Shown here: in pieces, positions 34,872 to 44,655 of the stretch
Layout of the letters: each line of letters opens with the position of its first letter
How positions within the stretch are numbered: position 1 is the first letter of the stretch
Assembly: GCF_019203985.1 (NCBI RefSeq)
Contig: NZ_JAGSPD010000007.1
Location: forward strand, 1 to 64,000
Direction: 5' to 3'
DNA length: 64,000 bases
Source: Winogradskyella luteola
GTDB taxonomy: Bacteria; Bacteroidota; Bacteroidia; Flavobacteriales; Flavobacteriaceae
The notes under the pieces: model-generated
Database searches by the model: none
The model's input: only the letters and a program-made list of their open reading frames with translations
What the model was told of the DNA's origin: nothing
Position numbers and translations under genes: made by a program

Positions 34872-36818
34872 TTAAGGCTGTGCTTTTGCTAATACGATTT
34901 GTTCTTTCTGTTTGTTAATCATTTGATTAAAGAACTCTTTTAGAAAAAGATATGAATCTGCACTCATAGTAGCTTCATTAAGCTCAAGAGATGATGATAG
35001 TTGGATTTTGTTTCCAATCACCTTTGACACAAAATTAAATTCTCCAAGCCCATTTGGAATTTTAACGGCTACGGGCCCAGGGTTGGATTCTAACACATAG
35101 CCTTCGGGAAATGCAATATTAACCATGTACCTATTTTTCATTGGGTATCCAAAATCTATGGGAAATGCCCTCGTTTCAGATCGAAATGGATTCTCATTAA
35201 TCTTTAAGAATAGAAGCGGTTGGATATATATTTTACCGTCGATAATATCGGCACTAGACTCTTTGTAGAAATCATACGATTCAGAAACATAGCCCTTATA
35301 GTCATCTGTGTTTTTGGCTTCGTAATTTGATATTTCGATATTTTCTAAAACTTCCTCTTTTTCAGTAATGAACGCATCTAAATCACGGTTTTTAAAGTTC
35401 TGTCTAAATTCATAAGCACTGTGATTGGTATGTCTAGATTTGATATTTCCCTCAATAATGCCTTCTTCATCTAATTTGGCAGTAACCATGTATTGAGATT
35501 CACCTGTTTTTGGTGTAGAAATACCTACCTTCTTCCATACAAGTTTATTGTTATCAACTAAAATTCCTTGCCAATTGTAGTCTTTAAGCGGCAATAGATT
35601 AACATCGCTAAATTCATCTGTTGCATCCAAAAAGTATCTTTTACTGTTTATGTAAGCATAGGCTATAACATAATTTAATCTATCGACTGTTGGAAAAAAT
35701 GGAATCAAATTATCCTTAGTGCTTATTATCAGAGGATTAGCATCAATACCCGCATATCTTAACATAGCCACTAGAGTAAGATTAACGTCCGCAGCATTAC
35801 CTTTTTTCTCCTTAATTGCGTTGCGTATGCCTTTTTGAAAATACTTCCCATCTAATCCATTCCACTTAATATTTTGTTTTACGTGCTTAAAAATGGCATT
35901 CATTTTTTCAATATCATTTTCTTTATCCGCAATTATCGCGTCCAAAGTATCATCAAAAGATCTTGTTTTATCTAATTCTTCTTTATAATCTTCTGTACTC
36001 CCTATAGTCTTGGCCACGTCACCCCAAGTTTTTGCAAAATATCTACCACTACTTCCGTGTCTTTCAATTGAAACGAGCTCAAAAACCACTCCCGCTCTAT
36101 AATTATCGATATTATCAACAAAACTTTCTTCCTTTAGAGCTGGCACATCATTTAAGGTGTAATTTAGGACGTCTACAGACATACCTATAGCATTGTCCTG
36201 CTTCAACGTATGTTTTGGCGAAAAACTTAAATAACCTTTTTGTTTAGCATTAAAATTATATCCTTTAGGTGTTCTAATTTCTGCCTCTAATCGCTTTATT
36301 GGTATATCGTATTGAAATCTGAACTCATCAATATTAAAATAAAAAGGTGATGAAATTTTATATCTAATATCCATCACAGAACCTTCTTTTACATTAGGTA
36401 ATGTGAATTTTACTTGATTATAATTATAGCTATACTCGGTTTTAAAAATTTGATCTTTATCTAGTGCTGTTTTTTCAATCTTACCGTCTATCAAATTAAA
36501 CGTGTAGGCCTTTATTCTGCTAACTCTCTCTTTTGTATTTCTACTTTTATATAAATTTAAACTTACAGTAGCCTTATCAAAACCATCTTTATTATATATT
36601 TTTATGCGCTTATGTATCTCAGTGATAAGCTCTACACCTATGGAACTAGAAACAAAATAAGTTTCTTGATTCTTATACAAAATAACAGCATTGGCCGATG
36701 AGTCTTTATCATAGTGTTTTTCTAAAAGCTCAGCTTTATCAACTTTACCAAACTTTGGGGATTGAGAAAAAACAAATTGAACAGAAACCAAACTTAAAAG
36801 TAGATATATTTTTTTCAT
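34872..36818 (-). CDS. DUF3857 / transglutaminase-like protein, catalytic Cys apparently lost
   Basis: A secreted protein of 648 residues (signal peptide ending VQFVFSQ, ~19). An N-terminal DUF3857 beta domain (~50-220) is followed by a transglutaminase-like domain. Where active members have GDCKD, this one reads KKGNAADVNLTLVAMLRYAGI (~335-355), so the Cys is replaced. A conserved Asp lies in YFLDATDEFSD near 395. The C-terminal ~200 residues are beta-rich. It probably works with the neighbouring paralogue, 5 nt upstream. Role unknown. Confidence 0.85.
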   Translation of the reverse strand: MKKIYLLLSLVSVQFVFSQSPKFGKVDKAELLEKHYDKDSSANAVILYKNQETYFVSSSIGVELITEIHKRIKIYNKDGFDKATVSLNLYKSRNTKERVSRIKAYTFNLIDGKIEKTALDKDQIFKTEYSYNYNQVKFTLPNVKEGSVMDIRYKISSPFYFNIDEFRFQYDIPIKRLEAEIRTPKGYNFNAKQKGYLSFSPKHTLKQDNAIGMSVDVLNYTLNDVPALKEESFVDNIDNYRAGVVFELVSIERHGSSGRYFAKTWGDVAKTIGSTEDYKEELDKTRSFDDTLDAIIADKENDIEKMNAIFKHVKQNIKWNGLDGKYFQKGIRNAIKEKKGNAADVNLTLVAMLRYAGIDANPLIISTKDNLIPFFPTVDRLNYVIAYAYINSKRYFLDATDEFSDVNLLPLKDYNWQGILVDNNKLVWKKVGISTPKTGESQYMVTAKLDEEGIIEGNIKSRHTNHSAYEFRQNFKNRDLDAFITEKEEVLENIEISNYEAKNTDDYKGYVSESYDFYKESSADIIDGKIYIQPLLFLKINENPFRSETRAFPIDFGYPMKNRYMVNIAFPEGYVLESNPGPVAVKIPNGLGEFNFVSKVIGNKIQLSSSLELNEATMSADSYLFLKEFFNQMINKQKEQIVLAKAQP

Positions 36819-36823
36819 TATAA

Positions 36824-38740
36824 TTAATTTATTGCTTTTAGTACTATTTTTGAATTATCGTTTTTAGATACTTTCTTTCTAAAACTTCTGTAATCCTCAT
36901 AATCTGTTTTAGGATATTCTCCTTTTTTTATCAATAACTTTCGTTTATAAATAAGCTTACCTTCTTCTTGCCTAACAGTAAAACTGTACTCCCCAAATTT
37001 ATTTTTTATCTCCACATTATCAGGCATTGCTTCAATTTCATAATTTTTTGGAATCACAAAAATGAACACATCTTCATCGAGATAACCTCGAGTTATATCT
37101 ACTGGTGATTTTCTGTTTCTATACCTATTGGGAACGTAAGTGTTTTGGTTTAAAGCATTTGGTTTAAAAAGAATTCTGTCGCCAGTTTGTGTTGTGTAGT
37201 TTTGGGCTGAAACATCCAGCGTTTCTGTAAATTCAATATGGGTTTTATCATTATGGAACTTGTACTTATCTACCATCAGATCATTTATATAACCCCAATT
37301 CTTCTTGTAAAAATTTATTACATCTTTATCAGATTGTCTTTCTATTGAGAAACGATTGTCATATCTTAAACCTTCAGTTTTCCTTGTAACGTGAGCTATA
37401 ATACCGCCATAACTGTCAAATTTTATATCTGCTTGTGTTAACTGATAATTTAAACTATCGGGATAAATTGTGGTTTTAACTATTTCGCTAGAATCAGGTT
37501 TAACTATAAGAACATTTCTATTATCCGTAAAATCTCCTATGAAGTTAAAAGGGTGTATCTGACTAGTGCAATCTAGCCATAACATATCATCCTCGTGTGG
37601 TATTGCCAATATAATGTGGTTACCTTGCTCTAGTGAAGCAAAATCATCTTCTAGATCAATCGGATCAGTACCTGCTTCAACAATAGAATAATAAGATTCA
37701 ACTCCTGCAACTTCTAATAAGGATTGTGTATAATTAGTTAATCCCTTACAATCGCCGTATTTTAGTTCGTCAACTTCTAATGCAGGGATTGGTTGCACAC
37801 CACCAATACCAACCTGTACGCTAATGTACCTTGTATTATTTTGAACGTATTCGAAAATCTGTTTTGCTTTTTCAACAGGGTCTTCAATGTTAGAAGTCAT
37901 ATCCAAAACTTCTTGTTTGGTTTCTTCAGTAATTTCATTTCTTCCCGAAAGGAGTGCATTATAAACCCAATCTCCAAATTCTTTCCAGTTTTTAGCTTTA
38001 CCTTCCACTCCATAAAAACTAAAACTTTCCACTGCTACCATCACTTGAGGGATCATTTTATAAAGCGAAGGACTTAAACTCTCTGGCGCTAAAGGTTTAG
38101 CATTTTGCAATAAATATTGTAAAGAACTTGCTGTATTCGACTTTTTTAACTCTAATTCGTCTAAATTCTTTTCCTTATATCTCAAACCTAGGCTTGCTTT
38201 ATCTACCAAGCGATATGAATCTTTTTGTACACTAACATAGTAACTTGTCAATGGTCTCCATGTTGGTATTGCAGCAGTATTTGATGTTTCAGTTTCGCAT
38301 ATAAACTCTACGGTATAAGGATATGAAACAGGGTCATATGCCATAGCAACGACCCGAGAATCGGAATATAAAGTCCCTCCATCTACTGCACTATGATCTA
38401 TAAAATCTCTTCTCTTTATTTTTTTAATCTCTTCACCTTCAGCGTTAAAAATCCTAGCTCCAATTTTTTTGATCTTATTGTATCTATCATAACCAGAATA
38501 TGCTTGTGTTGCTAAATTACCTTGTTCGTTAAGTACAGTCACTATTCGCTTTTCAGTGATCTTCATTCGATCATTAGATTCTATCTCAATAAGTACGTCG
38601 TTGAATCTCACCACAGCATTGGCCTTGGTCATTAATTCTGGTGGGATAGTAGAGGAATCATACAAAGATTCTTCTTGCGAAAAACTACAGTAGGCAATAA
38701 GGATTAAGAAAATAGATAGAATAGGTTTTTTGTGGGGCAT
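36824..38740 (-). CDS. DUF3857 / transglutaminase-like protein, catalytic residues present
   Basis: A secreted 638-residue protein (signal IFLILIAYCSFSQ, ~21). The DUF3857 domain covers ~60-230. The transglutaminase-like domain has Cys in KYGDCKGLTNYTQSLL (~330), His in QGNHIILAI (~375) and Asp in WLDCTSQIHPF (~388), the expected Cys-His-Asp triad. C-terminal beta domain as in its downstream paralogue. The two form an operon with a 5-nt gap. Known members of the fold are peptidases or cross-linking enzymes; no substrate is known. Confidence 0.88.
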   Translation of the reverse strand: MPHKKPILSIFLILIAYCSFSQEESLYDSSTIPPELMTKANAVVRFNDVLIEIESNDRMKITEKRIVTVLNEQGNLATQAYSGYDRYNKIKKIGARIFNAEGEEIKKIKRRDFIDHSAVDGGTLYSDSRVVAMAYDPVSYPYTVEFICETETSNTAAIPTWRPLTSYYVSVQKDSYRLVDKASLGLRYKEKNLDELELKKSNTASSLQYLLQNAKPLAPESLSPSLYKMIPQVMVAVESFSFYGVEGKAKNWKEFGDWVYNALLSGRNEITEETKQEVLDMTSNIEDPVEKAKQIFEYVQNNTRYISVQVGIGGVQPIPALEVDELKYGDCKGLTNYTQSLLEVAGVESYYSIVEAGTDPIDLEDDFASLEQGNHIILAIPHEDDMLWLDCTSQIHPFNFIGDFTDNRNVLIVKPDSSEIVKTTIYPDSLNYQLTQADIKFDSYGGIIAHVTRKTEGLRYDNRFSIERQSDKDVINFYKKNWGYINDLMVDKYKFHNDKTHIEFTETLDVSAQNYTTQTGDRILFKPNALNQNTYVPNRYRNRKSPVDITRGYLDEDVFIFVIPKNYEIEAMPDNVEIKNKFGEYSFTVRQEEGKLIYKRKLLIKKGEYPKTDYEDYRSFRKKVSKNDNSKIVLKAIN

Positions 38741-38853
38741 GTAAGAGTAAAATTTTATTTATGCTGAGCAATATATAAAGTATATACAGTTTTACAAATG
38801 ACAATTATCATATTTCCCTGCTCATCTAAATTTTATGCAGTTCATAGAGATAA

Positions 38854-39387
38854 TTACACTTTTTTCTTGGACATTGATCTCTTTTTAATGATAAAAACCA
38901 TAATTAAAACTATAAAACAGGGCAAACCTATGTATTTTAATTCACTAACAATAACCCTAATCCCCCATTCTGAAAAGAATTGCTCAAAACCAATTGGCGA
39001 GACCCTAATCGCTCTAAAAGGAAAAAAGTATCTGGAGTTTTCAAAAGGAATAAAAAAACCCACACCCTTTCCACCCGAAGTCATTGCGTCTAAAATACCG
39101 TGGGAAAGTATTGATAAAAACATAACTATAGCAAAAACCCACTTTCTAGTCTTACCAAATAATAGCGACAGCAAAATACACCAAATTAAGGCAAACAAAA
39201 TAGAATGCGTAAAACCTCTATGACCTAAAGGGTGAGCATAAGGAATACCAAATTTAAACGCTAAAACATCGATATCTGGTAAAATAGCTGAACCAATGGC
39301 TAAAAACAAAAGTAGCTTACTTGACTTATAATCAATGATTTTCGATGTCGTAAACGCCACTAATCCATGACCAAAAATAGATGCCAT
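38854..39387 (-). CDS. YdjM-type membrane metal-dependent hydrolase
   Basis: A 177-residue inner-membrane protein of the YdjM/DUF457 type. It begins MASIFGHGLVAFTTSKI, has GSAILPDIDVLAF near 32-44 and HPLGHRGFTHSILFAL near 52-67, and carries SHGILDAMTSGGKG near 95. The His/Asp pattern is the proposed metal site. Four or five membrane segments follow. Its start overlaps the dtd stop by one base (TAATG), so translation is coupled. Homologues are linked to the SOS response or membrane phospholipase-like activity, but the reaction is not established. Confidence 0.85.
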   Translation of the reverse strand: MASIFGHGLVAFTTSKIIDYKSSKLLLFLAIGSAILPDIDVLAFKFGIPYAHPLGHRGFTHSILFALIWCILLSLLFGKTRKWVFAIVMFLSILSHGILDAMTSGGKGVGFFIPFENSRYFFPFRAIRVSPIGFEQFFSEWGIRVIVSELKYIGLPCFIVLIMVFIIKKRSMSKKKV

Positions 39388-39839
39388 TATGCTCTGTGTT
39401 TTGAATCTATGATAATAGTTACTGGCCCGTCATTTATTAAACTCACTTTCATATCGGAGCCAAAATCACCTGTTTGAATCGATTTTCCCAATTCCCCTTG
39501 AAGTCTTTTTACAAATTTTTCATATAAAGAAATCGCAATATCTGGTTTTGCTGCTTTAATATAACTTGGACGATTTCCTTTTCTTGTACTGGCATGAAGT
39601 GTGAATTGACTTACCACGATAATATCTCCCCCCGAATCTAGCACAGATACATTCATAATACCATTTTCGTCTGGAAAAACCCGAAGATTTACAATCTTTT
39701 TGCACATCCAATCTATATCGTCTTGGGTATCCTCATCTACAACACCCAATAATACCAAAAGTCCTTTTTGAATAGAAGCAACCTTTTTTTGACCTATAGT
39801 TACCGAGGCTTCTAAAACCCTTTGTATTACTATTTTCAT
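39387..39839 (-). CDS. dtd: D-aminoacyl-tRNA deacylase
   Basis: Dtd hydrolyses D-aminoacyl-tRNA (and Gly-tRNA-Ala) for translation quality control. It begins MKIVIQRVLEASVTI, with LLVLLGVVDEDTQDDI near 30, the SQFTLHASTRKGNRPSY catalytic region near 77-93, and NDGPVTIIID with the Gly-cisPro-type motif near the end. The length of 150 residues is normal. Lies downstream of rsgA (148-nt gap) and overlaps the YdjM-type gene. Confidence 0.95.
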   Translation of the reverse strand: MKIVIQRVLEASVTIGQKKVASIQKGLLVLLGVVDEDTQDDIDWMCKKIVNLRVFPDENGIMNVSVLDSGGDIIVVSQFTLHASTRKGNRPSYIKAAKPDIAISLYEKFVKRLQGELGKSIQTGDFGSDMKVSLINDGPVTIIIDSKHRA

Positions 39840-39987
39840 CTCTTTAAGTTCTTATCAGAATCTTTTTAGTCATTTAACCTTGTTAATGATTTAACCTTTG
39901 GTTGCCAAATATCAACTAAGCCTTCCCGTCATTTTCTGCAAAAATGAAACTCTACTTTTTTGAAAAAATAATTTTGTGTACAACAAT

Positions 39988-40938
39988 TTACTTTTCATCC
40001 CAATTGTCGGTTCGGTAATGTTCATCTTCACCTTCGAGTATTTGAAGATAGCTTCTATACCTTGAGTAGGAAACCTCATCATCCTCGAGTGCTTCTTTAA
40101 CGGCGCATTTTGGTTCTTTAAGATGTAGACAATTATTGAATTTACAATCTTGTTTTAATGCAAAAAACTCAGGAAAATAATCCCCAACTTCCTCCCTTTC
40201 CATGTCGACTACTCCAAAACCTTTTATACCAGGTGTATCTATAATCTTTGCGCCGAAACTCAAATCGAACATTTCTGCAAAAGTTGTTGTATGTTGGCCT
40301 TGCATATGCTGTTGGGAAATCTCTTTGGTCTTTAAATCTAAAGCAGGTTCTATTGCATTGACCAGAGTAGACTTACCCACACCAGAATGACCTGCAAACA
40401 TACTCACTTTATCCACCATAAGGGTTTTTACCTTATCGATATTTTTACCATTTGTGGCAGATATTTCTATGCATTCATAACCTATTTTTCTATAAATACC
40501 CATTAAATATTTTACTTCTAGCACTGCATCTTCGTCATAAGAATCTACCTTATTGAACAACAAAACTGTTTTAACCGAATAGGCCTCAGCAGTCACCAAA
40601 AAACGATCGATAAAGCTCGAAAACGTGGGTGGGTTATCTATGGTAATTAAGAGAAAGACCTGATCTATATTAGATGCAATGATATGTGTTTGTTTGGATA
40701 AGTTTACAGACTTACGAACAATATAATTTTTGCGTTCTTCAATTCTATTGATGACGCCAGTTTCGGCATTGTTCTTTGTTTCTAATTCAAACTCAACTAT
40801 ATCACCAACGGCTATGGGATTAGTACTCTTTATACCTTCCAATCTAAATCTACCTTTAATTCTGCATTCGTAGAATTTACCGTTCATTGTTTTAACGGTA
40901 TACCAGCTTCCGGTAGATTTATATACTGTCCCTGTCAT
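39988..40938 (-). CDS. rsgA: ribosome small subunit-dependent GTPase RsgA
   Basis: A circularly permuted GTPase that acts in late 30S maturation. It has an N-terminal OB domain (residues ~1-75), then G4 LLFNKVDSY near 130, G1 AGHSGVGKSTLVNAI near 183 and G3 IIDTPGIKGFG near 230. A C-terminal zinc finger carries CKFNNCLHLKEPKCAV near 272. The length of 316 residues is normal. It is divergent from the small gene at 41022. Confidence 0.96.
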   Translation of the reverse strand: MTGTVYKSTGSWYTVKTMNGKFYECRIKGRFRLEGIKSTNPIAVGDIVEFELETKNNAETGVINRIEERKNYIVRKSVNLSKQTHIIASNIDQVFLLITIDNPPTFSSFIDRFLVTAEAYSVKTVLLFNKVDSYDEDAVLEVKYLMGIYRKIGYECIEISATNGKNIDKVKTLMVDKVSMFAGHSGVGKSTLVNAIEPALDLKTKEISQQHMQGQHTTTFAEMFDLSFGAKIIDTPGIKGFGVVDMEREEVGDYFPEFFALKQDCKFNNCLHLKEPKCAVKEALEDDEVSYSRYRSYLQILEGEDEHYRTDNWDEK

Positions 40939-41021
40939 TAATAAAATTTGCTAGTAACAAAGTAACAACTTTTTACTAGAAAAGTATTTACTTTATAGGC
41001 TTAAAACAAACATTGACAATC

Positions 41022-41492
41022 ATGAAAAAAAATTTATTAATTATCGGATTAATTATCATGGGGCTTATTTTATTCTCATTTGTAGACCAAAATCAAACCC
41101 CTAACGTAGAATACAAAGTGATTACTAGTGTAGAATCAATTGTTCCAAGTGGGTTAGGTCGTTCTAGGTTAATATCATCTAATGCAGAAAGAGACTATTC
41201 AGAATTTACGTCTGAGCAAACTGAAGATAACAATACCAGAAATAAGTCCAAGAGAAAAAATATCCGCGTTAAGGATTTTGAAGAAACAAAACTTTTAAAT
41301 TTTTACAATATTGGTGGTATTCGTTTTCAAAATATTGTGGCAAACGACGCCGTAATAACTTCTAAATTAATTGCAATGGGAAAAGATGGATGGGAACTTA
41401 CATTTGTATCTAGCTCATCAGAAAGTGATGCCGGTGAAGGAGATGGCCAAGGCATATTTGTTACAAGATATATTTTTAAGAGACATTTTTAA
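41022..41492 (+). CDS. small exported protein of unknown function (DUF4177-like core)
   Basis: 156 residues from the ATG at 41022. An N-terminal hydrophobic segment (LLIIGLIIMGLILFSFV) is a signal anchor. The rest has VEYKVITSVESI early and, at the end, IAMGKDGWELTFVSSSSES followed by FVTRYIFKR. The 'YKVI ... GWEL ... YIFKR' pattern recalls DUF4177 proteins, here with an inserted charged region. A bidirectional terminator follows. Function unknown. Confidence 0.65.
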   Translation: MKKNLLIIGLIIMGLILFSFVDQNQTPNVEYKVITSVESIVPSGLGRSRLISSNAERDYSEFTSEQTEDNNTRNKSKRKNIRVKDFEETKLLNFYNIGGIRFQNIVANDAVITSKLIAMGKDGWELTFVSSSSESDAGEGDGQGIFVTRYIFKRHF

Positions 41493-41506
41493 GTCAAAAA
41501 TTAATA

Positions 41507-41536
41507 AAAAAAGGCTCATAAATACGAGCCTTTTTT
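41507..41536. terminator. bidirectional terminator between the small exported protein and aroA
   Basis: AAAAAAGGCTC and GAGCCTTTTTT form an 11-bp perfect stem with an 8-nt loop between convergent genes. Runs of T on both strands allow termination in both directions. Confidence 0.85.
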
Positions 41537-41540
41537 GTTT

Positions 41541-42623
41541 TTAATGATTAATAATTTCTTCTTGATGGTTAATCGATTCTTGGTGTATCGCCTTAAACAT
41601 CCTAAGTATAAACTCTTCACTTAAGTTCTTCTCCTCACCCTCTAAAATCATTTTGCCCAAGATTTCATTCCAACGTTTATTCTGAAGCACCGCAACATTA
41701 TGCTTCTTTTTCAACATTCCTATATCATCTGCCACTTGCATACGTTTCCCTAAAATTTCAATCAATCGGTGATCTATAACATCAATCTTTGTCCTTAGGG
41801 TATTTATCTTGTTCTTAAATTCTGCAGCTTCGCCGACTTCTTTCCTAATTCTTAAATCTTCAGTATACTTTACTAAAGTCTCTGGCGTAATCTGCTGTGC
41901 GGCATCACTCCATGCGTTGTCTGGATCGTGATGTGTCTCTATCATCAATCCATCATAATTTAAGTCTAATGCAGTCTGGCTTAAATCGAAAATGATATCC
42001 CTTCGTCCTGCAATATGCGAAGGATCTAATATTAACGGTAAATCTGGAAAACGATTCTGTAGATCTACAGCAATTTGCCATTCGGGATTGTTTCTGTACC
42101 GCGTTTTCTCGTAGGTCGAAAAACCTCTATGAATCACTCCAAGATTGTTAATGTTGTTGGTATAAAAGCGTTCGACCGCGCCTAGCCATAATGACAAATC
42201 TGGATTCACTGGATTTTTAATCAAAATGGGTTTATCTGTCCCTTTTAATGCATCTGCAATATCTTGAACTATAAAAGGACTTACAGTAGTTCTTGCTCCT
42301 ATCCAAAGTATATCAACATCATGCTTTAAAGCCAATTCTACATGGTTGGCATTGGCAACCTCCGTGGTAATCCTCATACCAGTTTCTTCTTTGGCTCTTT
42401 GCAGCCATTTTAAACCTAAAGCTCCTACTCCTTCAAAATTACCTGGCCTTGTTCTTGGTTTCCAAATACCAGCTCTAAAAACCGTGGCATCACTATCTTT
42501 CAATTGATGTGCAATTTTTAAGACCTGATCTTCTGTTTCGGCACTACATGGGCCAGCAATGACAAGAGGGTGATTGAGGTTAAAGGCATCTAACCAATTT
42601 CGTAATTCTTTTTTATTTTCCAT
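41541..42623 (-). CDS. aroA: bifunctional 3-deoxy-7-phosphoheptulonate synthase / chorismate mutase
   Basis: Residues ~1-260 are a DAHP synthase (type I, KDPS-like): HPLVIAGPCSAETEDQV near 18-34, FRAGIWKPRTRPGNFEG near 50-66, and DPSHIAGRRD near 202. Residues ~268-355 are an AroQ-type chorismate mutase (LRTKIDVIDHRLIEILGKRM). The enzyme thus commits carbon to the shikimate pathway and also converts chorismate to prephenate. It is last in the pheA-aminotransferase-tyrA-aroA operon, 6 nt after tyrA. The name aroA follows Bacillus/Bacteroidota usage for DAHP synthase, not EPSP synthase. Confidence 0.93.
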   Translation of the reverse strand: MENKKELRNWLDAFNLNHPLVIAGPCSAETEDQVLKIAHQLKDSDATVFRAGIWKPRTRPGNFEGVGALGLKWLQRAKEETGMRITTEVANANHVELALKHDVDILWIGARTTVSPFIVQDIADALKGTDKPILIKNPVNPDLSLWLGAVERFYTNNINNLGVIHRGFSTYEKTRYRNNPEWQIAVDLQNRFPDLPLILDPSHIAGRRDIIFDLSQTALDLNYDGLMIETHHDPDNAWSDAAQQITPETLVKYTEDLRIRKEVGEAAEFKNKINTLRTKIDVIDHRLIEILGKRMQVADDIGMLKKKHNVAVLQNKRWNEILGKMILEGEEKNLSEEFILRMFKAIHQESINHQEEIINH

Positions 42624-42629
42624 TTGCTA

Positions 42630-43502
42630 TTAATCTGTTTGGGGTTGGATTGAATTAATTCCGTTTAATATATCTTTTATATGGTTTGTTGTTTCCATTT
42701 CATTGTAGACCGCTTCAAAATCTTCGGCCTCCATAAGCTTTTTAAAGTGTTTTAGGTTATTGATGTACTCATCTAAAGTTTCAATAACATTGGTCTTGTT
42801 TTGCTTGAAGATTGGTGTCCACATTGCTGGCGAACTTTTAGCTAAACGCACAGTACTTTCAAAACCACTACCAGCCATATCAAAAATATCGCGCTCGTTT
42901 TTTTCTTTTTCAATTACGGTTTTACCTAGCATAAACGAACTTATGTGCGATAAATGTGATACATAAGCAATATGTTTATCGTGTGCCTTTGGGTTCATGT
43001 ACCGTATGCGCATTCCTAATTCTGAAAATAACTTTAGAGCTTTTTCCTGAAGCTTAAAAGCCGTCTCTTCTACCTCACATATAATATTGGTCTTGCCTTT
43101 GTATAAGCCATGAACTGCAGCACAAGGCCCAGAATGTTCCGTACCGGCAATAGGATGTGCTGCAAGGAAATTTCTACGTTTGGGATGATTCTTAACCTTT
43201 AAACAAATATCCTCTTTGGTTGAACCCACATCAAATACAATGGTCTCGTCCGATACGCAGTCTAAAACATTTGGTAAAACTTTTAAGGTAGCATCAACAG
43301 GAATTGCCACAATGACCAAATCAGCTTTATTTAAATCCTCAAAGCTTACCTTTTTATCAATGATGCCCAGCTCAATAGCTTTGTTTAAGTAATTGCCATT
43401 TCTGTCTATGCCAAAAATGGTACAATCAGGATTTTGTTTCTTTATGTCCAATGCGAAACTGCCACCAATTAAACCAACTCCTATGATAAATATGTTCTTC
43501 AT
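42630..43502 (-). CDS. tyrA: prephenate dehydrogenase
   Basis: TyrA oxidises prephenate to 4-hydroxyphenylpyruvate for tyrosine synthesis. The NAD-binding motif IIGVGLIGGSFALDI is at residues ~5-19. DVGSTKEDI near 92 and AAHPIAGTEHSGP near 114 are the family's conserved active-site segments. The C-terminal helical domain contains YVSHLSHISSFML. The length of 290 residues is normal. It lies 10 nt after the aminotransferase gene and 6 nt before aroA. Confidence 0.94.
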   Translation of the reverse strand: MKNIFIIGVGLIGGSFALDIKKQNPDCTIFGIDRNGNYLNKAIELGIIDKKVSFEDLNKADLVIVAIPVDATLKVLPNVLDCVSDETIVFDVGSTKEDICLKVKNHPKRRNFLAAHPIAGTEHSGPCAAVHGLYKGKTNIICEVEETAFKLQEKALKLFSELGMRIRYMNPKAHDKHIAYVSHLSHISSFMLGKTVIEKEKNERDIFDMAGSGFESTVRLAKSSPAMWTPIFKQNKTNVIETLDEYINNLKHFKKLMEAEDFEAVYNEMETTNHIKDILNGINSIQPQTD

Positions 43503-43512
43503 GTACTTCTAT

Positions 43513-44655
43513 TTATAATCTAGCTATTGCCTCTTTTATTGTTACTTCTGGCGCGCATAACGAAAAACGTACATAGCCTTCTCCATTACTTCCAAAAACT
43601 GTTCCTGGTGCTATAAAAATGGAATATTTTTTTAGTATTAAATCTGTGAACTCTTCAGATTTCACTTTAGGCGGTAACTTTGCCCAAACAAACATCCCTG
43701 TTGCATACTTATCGTGAGTACAATTTAACTTACTAACTAATTCCCATATTAGCTCACGTCTTTGTTCGTAAACACTATTTAAACTTACAAACCACATATC
43801 CGAACATTTTAATGCTTCAATAGCACCTTTTTGAATACCATAAAACATACCAGAATCCATATTGCTCTTTACTTTTAGTACTGCACTTAAATACTCATAA
43901 TTACCCACCAACATACCAACTCTCCAACCCGACATGTTAAATGTTTTACTCAATGAATTTAACTCTAAACAAACTTGCTTGGCATTGTTATATCTCATAA
44001 TGCTAATAGGTCTATCGTTGAGCACAAAACTATAGGGGTTATCATTTACAATAAGTATGTTATGGCGTTTACCAAAGGCTATGACCTCATCATAAAACTT
44101 GTTAGGTGCATTTGCTCCTGTGGGCATGTGTGGGTAATTGATCCACATTATCTTTACCTTACTTAAATTCATGCGCTCTAAAGCAATAAAATCTGGTAAC
44201 CAATTGTTATCTTCCTTTAAATCATAAAAAATCGGCTTAGCCCCTAAAAGCTTGGTTACCGAGGTATAGGTTGGGTAACCAGGATTTGGCACCAACACTT
44301 TATCTCCTTTATTTAAAAATGCCATAGAGATATGCATAATACCTTCTTTGCTACCTAATAATGGTAATATTTCTGTTTTACCACTTAGATTAACCTTATA
44401 GCGTTTCTTGTAAAAATTTGCGATTTCTTCTCTTAACTCGGGCAATCCTTGATAGCTTTGGTATTTATTTGCTCCATCATCTTCCAAGCCTTCTTTTAAT
44501 TGTAAGACTGCGTTAGATGGCGGCAATAAATCAGGACTTCCAATACCGAGGTTGATAATTGGTTTCCCTTGTGATTTTAGAAATGCTACTTCTCGCAATT
44601 TTTTAGAAAAGTAGTATTCTTCTACGTGTTTTAAACGGTTGGCAACTTCGATCAT
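43513..44655 (-). CDS. class I/II PLP-dependent aminotransferase
   Basis: A fold-type I aminotransferase of 380 residues. GIGSPDLLPPS is near 37, NPGYPTYTSV near 123, and the PLP lysine is in NSLSKTFNMSGWRVGML near 230-246. The C-terminal Arg of the carboxylate clamp is likely in VRFSLCAPE. Its place between pheA and tyrA strongly suggests it aminates phenylpyruvate and 4-hydroxyphenylpyruvate, or prephenate. By sequence it resembles aspartate or LL-diaminopimelate aminotransferases. Overlaps the pheA stop by 4 nt. Confidence 0.92.
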   Translation of the reverse strand: MIEVANRLKHVEEYYFSKKLREVAFLKSQGKPIINLGIGSPDLLPPSNAVLQLKEGLEDDGANKYQSYQGLPELREEIANFYKKRYKVNLSGKTEILPLLGSKEGIMHISMAFLNKGDKVLVPNPGYPTYTSVTKLLGAKPIFYDLKEDNNWLPDFIALERMNLSKVKIMWINYPHMPTGANAPNKFYDEVIAFGKRHNILIVNDNPYSFVLNDRPISIMRYNNAKQVCLELNSLSKTFNMSGWRVGMLVGNYEYLSAVLKVKSNMDSGMFYGIQKGAIEALKCSDMWFVSLNSVYEQRRELIWELVSKLNCTHDKYATGMFVWAKLPPKVKSEEFTDLILKKYSIFIAPGTVFGSNGEGYVRFSLCAPEVTIKEAIARL

